DNA of 12,861 nucleotides from Nitrospirota bacterium (GTDB lineage: Bacteria > Nitrospirota > RBG-16-64-22 > JACRHK01). Positions 1 to 5,835 of the stretch are shown here, piece by piece. The notes beneath the pieces are model-generated. The model was not told the DNA's origin. It worked only from the letters and a program-made list of their open reading frames with translations, and searched no databases. Position numbers and translations under genes: made by a program. Where the stretch lies: assembly GCA_016217625.1 (NCBI GenBank), contig JACRHK010000250.1, positions 1 to 12,861 of the forward strand. The letters are read 5' to 3'. Positions within the stretch are counted from its first letter, which is position 1. Each line of letters starts with the position of its first letter.

Positions 1-130
1 GGGTCTCATAGACGCCGTCACCGTACAGAAAGCCGTGGTCCATGACGGAAACCTTGGCTTCCGACAGCGGCACCAGCCTGTCATTGAGGAAGATGAGCGG
101 CTCCACGGGAATGATGGCACTATACCGCAT
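1..130 (-). CDS. ilvE: Branched-chain aminotransferase-like (class IV), N-terminal part
   Basis: Partial gene running off the left edge; about 43 N-terminal residues are visible on the minus strand. The segment with IFLNDRLVPLSEAKVSV followed by MDHGFLYGDGVYET is the typical start of fold-type IV PLP aminotransferases (IlvE, D-amino acid transaminase, ADC lyase). Class IV IlvE transfers the amino group from glutamate to the 2-oxo acids of Val, Ile and Leu in the cytoplasm. The first in-frame ATG is at 130-128, but a near-consensus promoter (119-148) overlaps it, so the GTG at 106-104 may be the true start. Family starts usually lie just before the xxLNG/D motif, which fits the GTG. It is divergent from the sigma-factor gene. 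The nearby ilv/leu operon supports IlvE, but D-amino acid transaminase or aminodeoxychorismate lyase cannot be excluded from this fragment. Confidence 0.8.
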   Translation of the reverse strand, partial: MRYSAIIPVEPLIFLNDRLVPLSEAKVSVMDHGFLYGDGVYET

Positions 131-148
131 GGGCCGGCGGCGTGTCAA
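119..148 (-). promoter_or_regulatory. Candidate sigma70-type promoter for the divergent aminotransferase
   Basis: On the minus strand there is a perfect TTGACA (148-143), an 18-bp spacer, and TATAGT (124-119). Transcription would start near 112, downstream of the ATG at 130, which would then be untranscribed. That leaves a very short leader before GTG 106. No Shine-Dalgarno sequence is seen before either start. The match is seen directly; promoter activity is inferred. Confidence 0.4.
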
Positions 149-174
149 CCCGCCGCGGCGGGCGAAAAAGGGGC

Positions 175-205
175 TTGCTGAGGGAGATGGGGTCCGTGGT
201 ATGGT
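175..205 (+). promoter_or_regulatory. Weak candidate promoter for the sigma-factor operon
   Basis: TATGGT (200-205) carries an extended -10 TG at 197-198. A poor -35 (TTGCTG, 175-180) lies 19 bp upstream. A 10-bp palindrome GAAATATTTC (213-222) lies just after the expected start of transcription and could be an operator. The -35 match is poor, so this is tentative. An autoregulated ECF-type promoter is equally possible but I could not identify one. Confidence 0.22.
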
Positions 206-264
206 AGAGAGTGAAATATTTCGCCCGGTGAGTTCGTTGACATGTGCAGATGAAGGGGGTAACC

Positions 265-876
265 GTGCAACTCGATGCGTCCCAGCGCAGGGAGTTCGAA
301 CGCCTGGTTGAGCCTCTGCTCGATCCGCTCTACCGAACCGCCTGTTGGCTCCTGAGGGACGCCGAGCGGGCGCAGGACCTCCTCCAGGAGAGCCTCCTGA
401 AGGCCTTGAAGGGGTTCGGAGGGTTTGAGCCGGGGACCAGCTTCAGGGCCTGGGTCTTCCGGATCCTGCGGAACACCTTCATCGACGGCTACCGGGTCCG
501 CGAGCGGGAACCCGATTTTCTCTCGCTGGACGACTTGGAGGAGATAATCCACCCCAGCTCGCTGGTCTGGGAACGCGCGATGGCGGCGACGCCCGAGAAG
601 GTCATCCTGGATCGGCTGATGTTGGCCGACCTCCGCCGCGCGCTGGAGGTCTTGCCGGAAAAGTACCGGACCCCGGTCATCCTGCGCGACCTGGAGGGGC
701 TCTCTTACAGGGAGATCAGCCACGCGCTGGGCATCCCCATCGGGACCGTGATGACCCAGATTTACCGGGGACGGCGCCTGCTCCAGAAGGAGGTCCTGGG
801 GTTGGAAGCCGGGAGTCAGGAGTCGGAAGTCAGGAGTCAGAAGTCAGGAGGCAGAAATCAGGAGGCAGAGCGATGA
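265..876 (+). CDS. ECF-family RNA polymerase sigma factor
   Basis: About 203 residues, with sigma2 at roughly 15-80 (DAERAQDLLQESLLKAL, then FRAWVFRILRNTFIDGYR) and sigma4 at roughly 120-178 (LPEKYRTPVILRDLEGLSYREI and a helix-turn-helix ending GTVMTQIYRGRRLL). This two-domain layout is that of ECF (group 4) sigma factors, which direct RNA polymerase to stress or envelope genes and are held by a partner anti-sigma factor. GTG 265 is chosen because AAGGGGG (253-259) lies 5 bp upstream. ATG 250 and GTG 244 are in frame but lack such a site. The stop overlaps the next start as ATGA (873-876), implying translational coupling. Oddity: residues 183-203 are encoded by a 7-bp tandem repeat, giving a polar, low-complexity seven-residue repeat absent from normal ECF factors. 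The fold assignment is secure; target genes are unknown. Confidence 0.93.
   Translation: MQLDASQRREFERLVEPLLDPLYRTACWLLRDAERAQDLLQESLLKALKGFGGFEPGTSFRAWVFRILRNTFIDGYRVREREPDFLSLDDLEEIIHPSSLVWERAMAATPEKVILDRLMLADLRRALEVLPEKYRTPVILRDLEGLSYREISHALGIPIGTVMTQIYRGRRLLQKEVLGLEAGSQESEVRSQKSGGRNQEAER
814..869 (+). repeat. Heptamer tandem array, AGTCAGG type (8 units)
   Basis: Eight uninterrupted 7-bp units in strict register. AGTCAGG-type units alternate with AGTCAGA/AGGCAGA-type units, with only one or two substitutions per unit. The array covers the end of the sigma gene and stops three bases before the ATG of the anti-sigma gene. Its last units contain GGAGG (861-865), which sits 7 bp before ATG 873 and so serves as the ribosome binding site. 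The same unit recurs before leuC (10581-10629). Confidence 0.9.
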
Positions 877-1592
877 ACTGTAGCGATGTGCGGACCTTGA
901 TCTTCGCCTTTGTGGACAACGAGCTGGACGTGGCCACTTCCCTGAAGGTCCAGGCCCATCTGGATCGTTGTGCGGAGTGCGCGACGCGGGCGGACTTTGA
1001 AATCCGTTTCCAGGAGCATCTGCGGGAACAGGTGAAACCCTGTCGCCTGCCGAAGGCCGGGCGGCGCCGAATCCTGGCTGCCTTGCGTGATCCGGTCGGC
1101 GCGGGGCGATGGTACGCGATAGGCCAAGCTTTCCGCCGCTTAAACCGCGGCCCCCTCTGGGGCGGGGTTGTCGGGGCGGCCCTCGCGCTGGTTGCCGGGG
1201 CATTCCTGTTCTCCGCGCAGGAGACGCCCGCGCAACAGAAGGTCGTCTACCACTTCAACCAGGGGGATCTCCGCGTCTGGAAGGCAGGCCTGATGAACAT
1301 CAGCAACCACTTGGAGAGCGCGGGCCCGGAACGGGCGCGGATCGTGGCCGTCCTCCACGGTCCGTCGCTGGACATAGTGAACAAAGGCAAGAGCCAGCCG
1401 GAGGTCCTGCGCTTGATCGAAGAGCTCAAGGCCAGAGGCGTACTCTTCCGGATCTGCCACAACACGGTCAACCAGCGGAAGATCGATTGGGAGCGGGATC
1501 TGTACGATTGCAAACCGGGCGATCTCGTCCCTTCCGGCGTGGCGGAAATTGCACGGCTCCAGCAACTAGGGTATGCGTACATCCGGATCTGA
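873..1592 (+). CDS. Membrane zinc-type anti-sigma factor fused to an outer DsrE-like domain
   Basis: 239 residues in three parts. Residues 1-55 are a cytoplasmic zinc-binding anti-sigma (zf-HC2/ZAS-like) domain with Cys3 and the signature H29-x3-C33-x2-C36. Residues 94-115 form one transmembrane helix (GVVGAALALVAGAFLFSA). Residues 122-239 are a DsrE-like domain (KVVYHFNQGD, VLHGP, FRICHNTV, GYAYIRI) that would lie outside the membrane. ZAS proteins bind and silence the ECF factor encoded beside them, so this is the likely partner of the preceding sigma factor. DsrE-fold proteins commonly carry a reactive Cys used in sulfur relay; Cys195 in the CHNTV segment is the candidate and Cys213 is a second outer-face Cys. 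The C-terminal domain closely resembles the next gene's product. The sensing role is an inference from this fusion. The start is fixed by the ATGA overlap and a GGAGG 7 bp upstream. Confidence 0.88.
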   Translation: MNCSDVRTLIFAFVDNELDVATSLKVQAHLDRCAECATRADFEIRFQEHLREQVKPCRLPKAGRRRILAALRDPVGAGRWYAIGQAFRRLNRGPLWGGVVGAALALVAGAFLFSAQETPAQQKVVYHFNQGDLRVWKAGLMNISNHLESAGPERARIVAVLHGPSLDIVNKGKSQPEVLRLIEELKARGVLFRICHNTVNQRKIDWERDLYDCKPGDLVPSGVAEIARLQQLGYAYIRI

Positions 1593-1626
1593 CGCGTACG
1601 CAAAAGGCAACCACAAACTCCAAGCC

Positions 1627-1642
1627 GGACGGTTCTCCGTCC
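1627..1642 (+). other. Short GC hairpin just before a ribosome binding site
   Basis: GGACGG (1627-1632), loop TTCT, CCGTCC (1637-1642): a perfect 6-bp stem with a tetraloop. AAGGAGGG follows at once (1643-1650). It lies in the 60-bp gap between the anti-sigma gene and the secreted DsrE-like gene. It could protect or set the level of the downstream message. There is no T-run, so it is not a terminator. Confidence 0.5.
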
Positions 1643-1655
1643 AAGGAGGGAAATG

Positions 1656-2138
1656 ATGGCAAGACGCGAGGGAATTCCGACGGTGATTGTCGCGCTGATT
1701 TTCGGGGCGTTTTTCGCGTTCGGGGCTGTGGCGGCCGAGGCGAGCCACCTCTCCGGCAGTCCGAAGAAGCACAAGATCGTCTATCACTTCAACGGGTCCG
1801 ACAGCGGGGATCACGTGAAGAAGGCAAAGGCCGTCCTCGACAACATCCAGAACCACGCCAACGGTTTGGGTGGGTGGAAGAACATCGAAGACTTTGTGCT
1901 GGTCGTCCATGGGGACGGGGTGATCCCCTTCGTCGAGAAGAGCATGGACATCGAGGTGAGGAAGCGCGTGGATATGCTCATGACGTCGGGGATGAAGCTC
2001 GGAGTCTGCGGCAACACCCTGAAGGCGAAGAAACTTGAGCTCAAGCAGTTTTCCGATGGGGCCGTGCGTCTCGACCAGGGCGGGGTGACCGCTGTCGGCG
2101 AATACCAGGAAAAGGGGTACGTTTACATCAAGCCCTAA
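1656..2138 (+). CDS. Secreted or membrane-anchored DsrE-like protein
   Basis: About 160 residues: a basic N-terminus (ARR), a hydrophobic stretch at about 9-27 ending in small residues (AVAAEAS), then a DsrE-like domain at about 40-160. The stretch looks like a Sec signal peptide, or an uncleaved anchor. The domain mirrors the outer half of the upstream anti-sigma factor: KIVYHFNGSD against KVVYHFNQGD, VVHGDG against VLHGP, GVCGNTL against RICHNTV, and GYVYIKP against GYAYIRI at the end. The single Cys118 matches the anti-sigma Cys195. The protein should sit in the periplasm or on the outer face, where it could pass a sulfur or redox signal to the anti-sigma factor; that role is inferred. AAGGAGGG (1643-1650) is 5 bp from ATG 1656 and only 2 bp from the adjacent ATG 1653, so the second ATG is preferred. 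It is the last gene before a strong terminator. Confidence 0.85.
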   Translation: MARREGIPTVIVALIFGAFFAFGAVAAEASHLSGSPKKHKIVYHFNGSDSGDHVKKAKAVLDNIQNHANGLGGWKNIEDFVLVVHGDGVIPFVEKSMDIEVRKRVDMLMTSGMKLGVCGNTLKAKKLELKQFSDGAVRLDQGGVTAVGEYQEKGYVYIKP

Positions 2139-2157
2139 CCCCTTGATCGAAGGGAGA

Positions 2158-2190
2158 GGCCCCCCGATGACCGTCGGGGGGCCTTTTTTT
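2158..2190 (+). terminator. Strong intrinsic terminator
   Basis: A perfect 10-bp GC-rich stem, GGCCCCCCGA (2158-2167) against TCGGGGGGCC (2174-2183), with a 6-nt loop and a run of seven T (2184-2190). It lies 19 bp after the secreted DsrE-like gene and ends the sigma/anti-sigma operon. Confidence 0.95.
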
Positions 2191-2220
2191 GTTTGGACCA
2201 TTGGGGTATGATGAAAACAT

Positions 2221-2259
2221 AGTCCAAAGTCCAAGGTCCAAAGTCCAAGGTCCAAAGTC
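2221..2259 (+). repeat. Heptamer tandem array, AGTCCAA type (5.5 units)
   Basis: Five 7-bp units, AGTCCAA twice, then GGTCCAA, AGTCCAA and GGTCCAA, followed by the half unit AGTC. Only the first base varies. The array fills the space between the terminator and the tsaB start and ends one base before ATG 2261. It contains no good Shine-Dalgarno sequence. The period matches the other arrays in the window but the unit sequence differs. Confidence 0.92.
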
Positions 2260-2260
2260 T

Positions 2261-2962
2261 ATGTACATCCTGGCTTTAGAGACGGCGACGAGTCAAATCG
2301 GCGTCGCCCTGGTGAACGAAGGGGGAGTGCTGGCGGAGCGGGCCTACCCTCCGGGCGAGCCCCCGTCTCTCCGCCTCCTGGAAGGGGTGGAAGAGGTCTG
2401 CCGGGCAGCCGTTGTCCCCCTGGAGAAGCTGGACGGCTTGGCCGTCTCTGTCGGACCTGGCTCTTTTACGGGGCTCCGTGTCGGGATGGCCACGGCCCAG
2501 GGGCTTGCCTTCGCCCTGGAAATCCCCATCGCCCCGATCCCGACGCTGGAGGCCCTCGCCTGGAGCCTCCCCCAAGCAACCGGGTTCTTGTGTCCCATCC
2601 TGGATGCCAAACAGGGTGAGGTCTATGCGGCAATCTACCGCTACAATCCGGACGGGAAGCTGGACACCCTGCTGGGGGAACGGGTCATCACCCCCAGGGA
2701 CTTGGCTGCCTCGATCCGGGGACCCGTCACCTTCCTGGGGGAGGGGGCGGAACGCTACGGGCCGTTGCTTCGCCAGATGCTGCCGCATGCGGAGTTCGCC
2801 CATTCCGCCGCCCGTTACCCTTCCGCCGCTCAGGTGGGGATCCTGGGCCTGGCTCTCCTTGCCCGGGGGGGAGGGGTGCAACCGGAAGCCTTGAGGCCGC
2901 GGTATCTGCGACGCGCGGAAGCGGAAGTGCAGTGGGAAAAACGCCTGATGAGCAAGCGGTGA
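2261..2962 (+). CDS. tsaB: tRNA threonylcarbamoyladenosine (t6A) biosynthesis protein TsaB
   Basis: 233 residues, close to the usual TsaB size. The start MYILALETAT and the signature VGPGSFTGLR (about 64-73) followed by GMATAQGLAFAL are typical of the YeaZ/TsaB branch of the ASKHA fold. TsaB is a cytoplasmic, non-catalytic partner that with TsaD and TsaE transfers the threonylcarbamoyl group to A37 of ANN-decoding tRNAs. Reading upstream to an in-frame start at 2189 would add 24 residues made mostly of the heptamer array, so ATG 2261 is the real start. No clear Shine-Dalgarno sequence precedes it. rimI follows and overlaps its end, a pairing seen in many bacteria. tsaD and tsaE are not in the window. 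Confidence 0.95.
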   Translation: MYILALETATSQIGVALVNEGGVLAERAYPPGEPPSLRLLEGVEEVCRAAVVPLEKLDGLAVSVGPGSFTGLRVGMATAQGLAFALEIPIAPIPTLEALAWSLPQATGFLCPILDAKQGEVYAAIYRYNPDGKLDTLLGERVITPRDLAASIRGPVTFLGEGAERYGPLLRQMLPHAEFAHSAARYPSAAQVGILGLALLARGGGVQPEALRPRYLRRAEAEVQWEKRLMSKR

Positions 2963-3453
2963 GGGGGGACCAAGCTGATCGGGTTGATGCCCTCGCCGTG
3001 GAGGCGGTGATTGAGCCGATGCTCCCGGAGGATCTGGAGCAGGTCCTCCGGATCGAGGAAGCCTCCTTTCCCTCTCCGTGGACGCGGGAGATGTTTGAGG
3101 CCGAGCTTCGCGGCCCCGCGTTTGCGCGCCAACGAGCGCTCTGCTTCTTCGATCGGGACGGGAAACGACGGATCCTGGGATATGCCTGCTATTGGATCCT
3201 CTTCGAAGAGCTGCACCTCCTTGATTTCGCCGTCCATCCGGCCTACCGCCGTCGGGGGCTGGGGAGCCGGCTCCTGGAGGCGATCCTCCAAGAGGGGGCA
3301 AAAGCTGGAGCCTCCCGGGCGCTCCTGGAGGTGCGGGCATCGAATGCCGCCGCCCACAAGCTTTATGAGCGCTTCGGTTTTCGACCGATTATCGTCAGGA
3401 AGGGGTATTACCGCTCCCCCAGGGAGGACGGCTGGGTGATGGAGCGGGGATGA
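2959..3453 (+). CDS. rimI: RimI-type N-terminal GNAT acetyltransferase
   Basis: About 164 residues. GNAT acetyl-CoA site: LDFAVHPAYRRRGLGSRLL, with R-R-R-G-L-G at about 97-102. The RimI-like C-terminus has LEVRASNAAAHKLYERFGF followed by KGYYRSPREDGWVM. RimI proteins acetylate the N-terminal alpha-amino group of ribosomal protein S18 and other proteins in the cytoplasm. Linkage to tsaB supports the assignment. The start is uncertain: GTG 2959 overlaps the tsaB stop as GTGA and is chosen for that reason. GTG 2932, GTG 2998, GTG 3007 and ATG 3019 are alternatives. The conserved fold starts only at IEPMLPEDL, so the first 17 or so residues may not be translated. Confidence 0.9.
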   Translation: MRGDQADRVDALAVEAVIEPMLPEDLEQVLRIEEASFPSPWTREMFEAELRGPAFARQRALCFFDRDGKRRILGYACYWILFEELHLLDFAVHPAYRRRGLGSRLLEAILQEGAKAGASRALLEVRASNAAAHKLYERFGFRPIIVRKGYYRSPREDGWVMERG

Positions 3454-3476
3454 GGGGTGATGCGCCTGAATTTCGC

Positions 3477-3505
3477 TTGTCTTCGCCGGGGGAATGTGTT
3501 ACAGT
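3477..3505 (+). promoter_or_regulatory. Candidate extended -10 promoter for the DUF465 gene
   Basis: TTGTCT (3477-3482), a 17-bp spacer, then TGT-TACAGT with an extended TG and -10 at 3500-3505. Each hexamer matches the consensus at four of six positions. A transcript from here would contain the whole inverted-repeat element that follows. Confidence 0.35.
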
Positions 3506-3530
3506 GGCTGTGTCCTGATCGGTGGGGTAA

Positions 3531-3612
3531 ACCCCGTTAGAAGTTTACAAACCAGGGGCGAGAAAGCAATTGGCAAATTTAAAATCCCGGATGAGAGAAC
3601 TTCTAACGGGGT
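3531..3612. repeat. Palindromic element with perfect 15-bp inverted repeats
   Basis: ACCCCGTTAGAAGTT (3531-3545) is matched exactly in reverse complement by AACTTCTAACGGGGT (3598-3612), with 52 bp between. GGGGTAAA also stands just outside or at the end of each arm (3524-3531 and 3608-3615). There is no coding potential and no T-run. It resembles a REP- or MITE-like non-autonomous element lodged between rimI and the DUF465 gene. As RNA it would fold into a 15-bp stem with a large loop. No transposase is seen nearby. Confidence 0.8.
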
Positions 3613-3654
3613 AAAGGGGTATCCTGAGCTTCTCCAACACGAGGAGGGGGGCGT

Positions 3655-3894
3655 ATGGCGGAACTCAAGGAGCAGGAGTTGACGGATTACTTTTTGCGGG
3701 AACACGAGGAGTACAAGAAACTGTACCAGGAACACCGGCGATTGGAGGAATCGCTGAAGGCTTTAGATGAGAGACGGTTTCTTACGGTGGCGGAGGAGTT
3801 CGAGCGTAAGCGGGTCCAGAAACAGAAGCTGTTGAAGAAGGACCGCATGGCGGAGATCATCCGGGAGTATCGCCAGGGACAGCTTGTCCGCTGA
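3655..3894 (+). CDS. DUF465 (YdcH-like) small charged protein
   Basis: 79 residues, highly charged and predicted to be almost wholly helical: EEYKKLYQEHRRLEESLKAL, a short turn, then EFERKRVQKQKLLKKDRMAEIIREY. The spacing of the two helices and the lysine-rich QKLLKKDRM segment are those of the DUF465/YdcH family, small cytoplasmic coiled-coil proteins of unknown function. The start is well set: GGAGG (3643-3647) lies 7 bp before ATG 3655. It stands alone between the inverted-repeat element and the ilv promoter. No function can be assigned. Confidence 0.8.
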   Translation: MAELKEQELTDYFLREHEEYKKLYQEHRRLEESLKALDERRFLTVAEEFERKRVQKQKLLKKDRMAEIIREYRQGQLVR

Positions 3895-3929
3895 AAGCAT
3901 CCCCGCCGCGGGGCCAAGAAACCAGACTG

Positions 3930-3958
3930 AAGGGGAGCGGGTAATTGACCTCCCCTTT
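3930..3958 (+). terminator. Weak terminator-like hairpin after the DUF465 gene
   Basis: AAGGGGAG (3930-3937) pairs perfectly with CTCCCCTT (3950-3957) across a 12-nt loop. The T-run is short (TTT), so termination would be partial. A smaller stem CCCCG-CCG-CGGGG lies at 3901-3913. Because the sequence is A-rich before and T-rich after the stem, it could act in both directions. Confidence 0.4.
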
Positions 3959-3973
3959 AGTATGATCAATCGT

Positions 3974-4002
3974 TTGACGCATGGGGCTATCTGTGATAGA
4001 TT
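3974..4002 (+). promoter_or_regulatory. Candidate promoter of the ilv/leu operon
   Basis: TTGACG (3974-3979), a 17-bp spacer and TAGATT (3997-4002) preceded by TGA, an extended -10. Transcription would start near 4009, about 30 nt before ilvB. That leader is too short for a leader-peptide attenuator or T-box. AGGGA (4026-4030) is the ribosome binding site. This is the best sigma70 match upstream of the operon. Confidence 0.55.
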
Positions 4003-4038
4003 AATGAAAATTACCCGAATCATTCAGGGACAGAACAG

Positions 4039-5769
4039 ATGAAAATCTCCGGCGCAGAGATTTTCCTCGAGGCGCTTCGTCGCGAGGGGGTGAAGGTGGT
4101 CTTCGGCTACCCCGGAGGGGTCGTCTTAAAAGTCTTCGACGTCCTCTATGACGAGAAGGAGATCAAGGTCGTCCTCAGCCGCCATGAGCAAGGGGCCACG
4201 CACATGGCGGACGGGTATGCCCGGGCCACGGGGCGCCCCGGCGTGGTGCTGGTGACCTCGGGCCCCGGCGCGACGAACACGGTTACGGGGATCGCCACGG
4301 CTTATATGGACTCGATCCCGCTGGTGGTCTTTACGGGGCAGGTCCCCACGAAGATGATCGGCAACGACGCCTTCCAGGAGGCGGACATCGTGGGGATCAC
4401 GCGGCCTTGCACCAAGCACAGCTACCTCGTCAAAGACGTGGCGGACCTGGCCGGGGCGATCAAGGAAGCCTTCTACATCGCCTCGACGGGGCGCCCGGGG
4501 CCGGTCCTGGTGGACATCCCCAAGGACGTGTTCCTCGACAAGGCGGAGTTCCGCTATCCGGAGGAGGCGAAGCTCCGGAGTTACAACCCGAAGTATGCGG
4601 GCAACAAGTGGCAGATCAAACAGGCGGCCCAGGCCATCGCCAAGGCCAAGAAGCCGGTCATCTACGCGGGCGGCGGCGTCCTTCTCTCCGGGGCGGCGGA
4701 GGAGCTCCGGGATCTGGCCGAGATCACGCAGATCCCCGTGACGCTCACCCTGATGGGGCTGGGAGGGTTCCCCGGCACGCATCCCCTCTTCCTGGGGATG
4801 CTGGGGATGCACGGCACCTATCAGGCCAACATGGCCGTCTATCGCTCCGACCTGGTGATCGCTATCGGCGCCCGCTTCGACGACCGGGTGACGGGAAAGG
4901 TGGAGGAGTTCTGCCCCGAGGCAAAGATCATCCATGTGGATATTGACCCTACCTCCATCAAGAAGAACGTTCACGTGGATGTCCCCATCGTGGGGGACGT
5001 CAAGCACGTGCTCCGGGATCTGAACACCATGCTCCGGGAGCTCAAGGAGCCCTGGGAGGCGATCCGCAAGGCCTGGCTCCGACAGGTGGCCGAGTGGCAG
5101 GCCGAGCACCCGCCGGCGTACGAATGGAGCGACGAGGTGATCAAGCCTCAGTACGTCATCGAGAAGATCTACGATCTGACCGGCGGGGACGCCATCATCA
5201 CGACCGAGGTGGGGCAGTGCCAGATGTGGACGGCCCAGTTCTTCAAGTTCAACAGGCCCCGCACCTTCCTGAACTCCGGCGGCCTGGGGACAATGGGGTA
5301 CGGATTTCCCGCCGCCATCGGCGCGCAGATGGCTTTCCCGGACCGGCTGGTGATCGACATCGCCGGCGACGCCAGCCTGGAGATGAACATCCAGGAGCTG
5401 GCCACGGCCGTGATCCAGCGGCTCCCCGTGAAAGTGGCGATTCTCAACAACCGCTTCCTGGGGATGGTCCGCCAGTGGCAGGAGCTCTTCTTCGGGGGGC
5501 GCTACTCGAGCAGCGACATGACCGGCCAGCCGGATTTCGTTCGGCTGGCCGAGGCATACGGCGCCGTGGGCCTCCGGGCCGAGAAACCCTCGGAGGTGGA
5601 GCCGGTGCTGAAGGAGGCCTTTCGAATCTCCCGCCCGGTGCTCATCGACTGTGTGGTGGATCGGTATGAGAACGTCTTCCCCATGGTCCCGGCCGGGAAG
5701 GGCAACCACGAGATGATCTTCGGTCAGGAGAAGAAGTCTTCCGAGCGGGGGTTGCGGGCGGTCGGCTAA
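4039..5769 (+). CDS. ilvB: Acetolactate synthase, large catalytic subunit
   Basis: 576 residues, full length for the family. It condenses pyruvate with pyruvate or 2-oxobutyrate, using ThDP, FAD and Mg2+, the first common step of Val, Leu and Ile synthesis in the cytoplasm. Domains in order: N-terminal PYR domain with catalytic Glu50 in RHEQGA; middle FAD-type domain (about 190-330); C-terminal PP domain with the ThDP/Mg motif from GDAS (443-446) to NN (470-471). The segment [10 protein letters not shown] follows, as in true AHAS rather than oxalyl-CoA decarboxylase or catabolic relatives. GDAS replaces the common GDGS, a variant found in other bacterial AHAS enzymes. It is first in the operon, directly after the candidate promoter and 66 bp before ilvN. 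Confidence 0.97.
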   Translation: MKISGAEIFLEALRREGVKVVFGYPGGVVLKVFDVLYDEKEIKVVLSRHEQGATHMADGYARATGRPGVVLVTSGPGATNTVTGIATAYMDSIPLVVFTGQVPTKMIGNDAFQEADIVGITRPCTKHSYLVKDVADLAGAIKEAFYIASTGRPGPVLVDIPKDVFLDKAEFRYPEEAKLRSYNPKYAGNKWQIKQAAQAIAKAKKPVIYAGGGVLLSGAAEELRDLAEITQIPVTLTLMGLGGFPGTHPLFLGMLGMHGTYQANMAVYRSDLVIAIGARFDDRVTGKVEEFCPEAKIIHVDIDPTSIKKNVHVDVPIVGDVKHVLRDLNTMLRELKEPWEAIRKAWLRQVAEWQAEHPPAYEWSDEVIKPQYVIEKIYDLTGGDAIITTEVGQCQMWTAQFFKFNRPRTFLNSGGLGTMGYGFPAAIGAQMAFPDRLVIDIAGDASLEMNIQELATAVIQRLPVKVAILNNRFLGMVRQWQELFFGGRYSSSDMTGQPDFVRLAEAYGAVGLRAEKPSEVEPVLKEAFRISRPVLIDCVVDRYENVFPMVPAGKGNHEMIFGQEKKSSERGLRAVG

Positions 5770-5835
5770 ATGCGACCGACAAGGGGCGCGCTCGTTTGAG
5801 GGAGCATGTATTCCGAGCGTTAGCGAGGCATCTCA

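Noticed and set aside
149..162. 14-bp GC palindrome CCCGCCGCGGCGGG between the divergent genes
   Set aside because: It is made only of G and C in a GC-rich region and is not followed by a usable T-run on the + strand; no support for an operator or terminator.
814..869. Possible CRISPR array at the short repeats
   Set aside because: The units are 7 bp with no spacers and no cas genes are present; they are simple tandem repeats.
1600..1622. Possible weak heptamer remnant (GCAAAAGGCAACC-like) before the secreted DsrE-like gene
   Set aside because: Only two approximate units resemble the TGCAAAA family; this could easily be chance.
2207..2212. TATGAT as a -10 box for tsaB
   Set aside because: The correctly spaced upstream region is the terminator T-run and offers no -35 match or extended -10.
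4003..4038. Leader-peptide attenuator or T-box riboswitch before ilvB
   Set aside because: The predicted leader is only about 30 nt, with no run of Leu/Val/Ile codons and no T-box or specifier structure.
4126..5709. Minus-strand open frame of 527 codons opposite ilvB
   Set aside because: It is a shadow of ilvB codon bias with His/Asp/Arg-rich sequence, no ribosome binding site and no family motifs. The same holds for the minus-strand frames at 8817-10217 and 2276-3340.
5770..5835. ilvB-ilvN gap as a sixth heptamer array
   Set aside because: AGCG recurs at a distance of 6, not 7 bp (5816 and 5822), and no unit repeats further. Apart from the ilvN ribosome binding site I see nothing in it.
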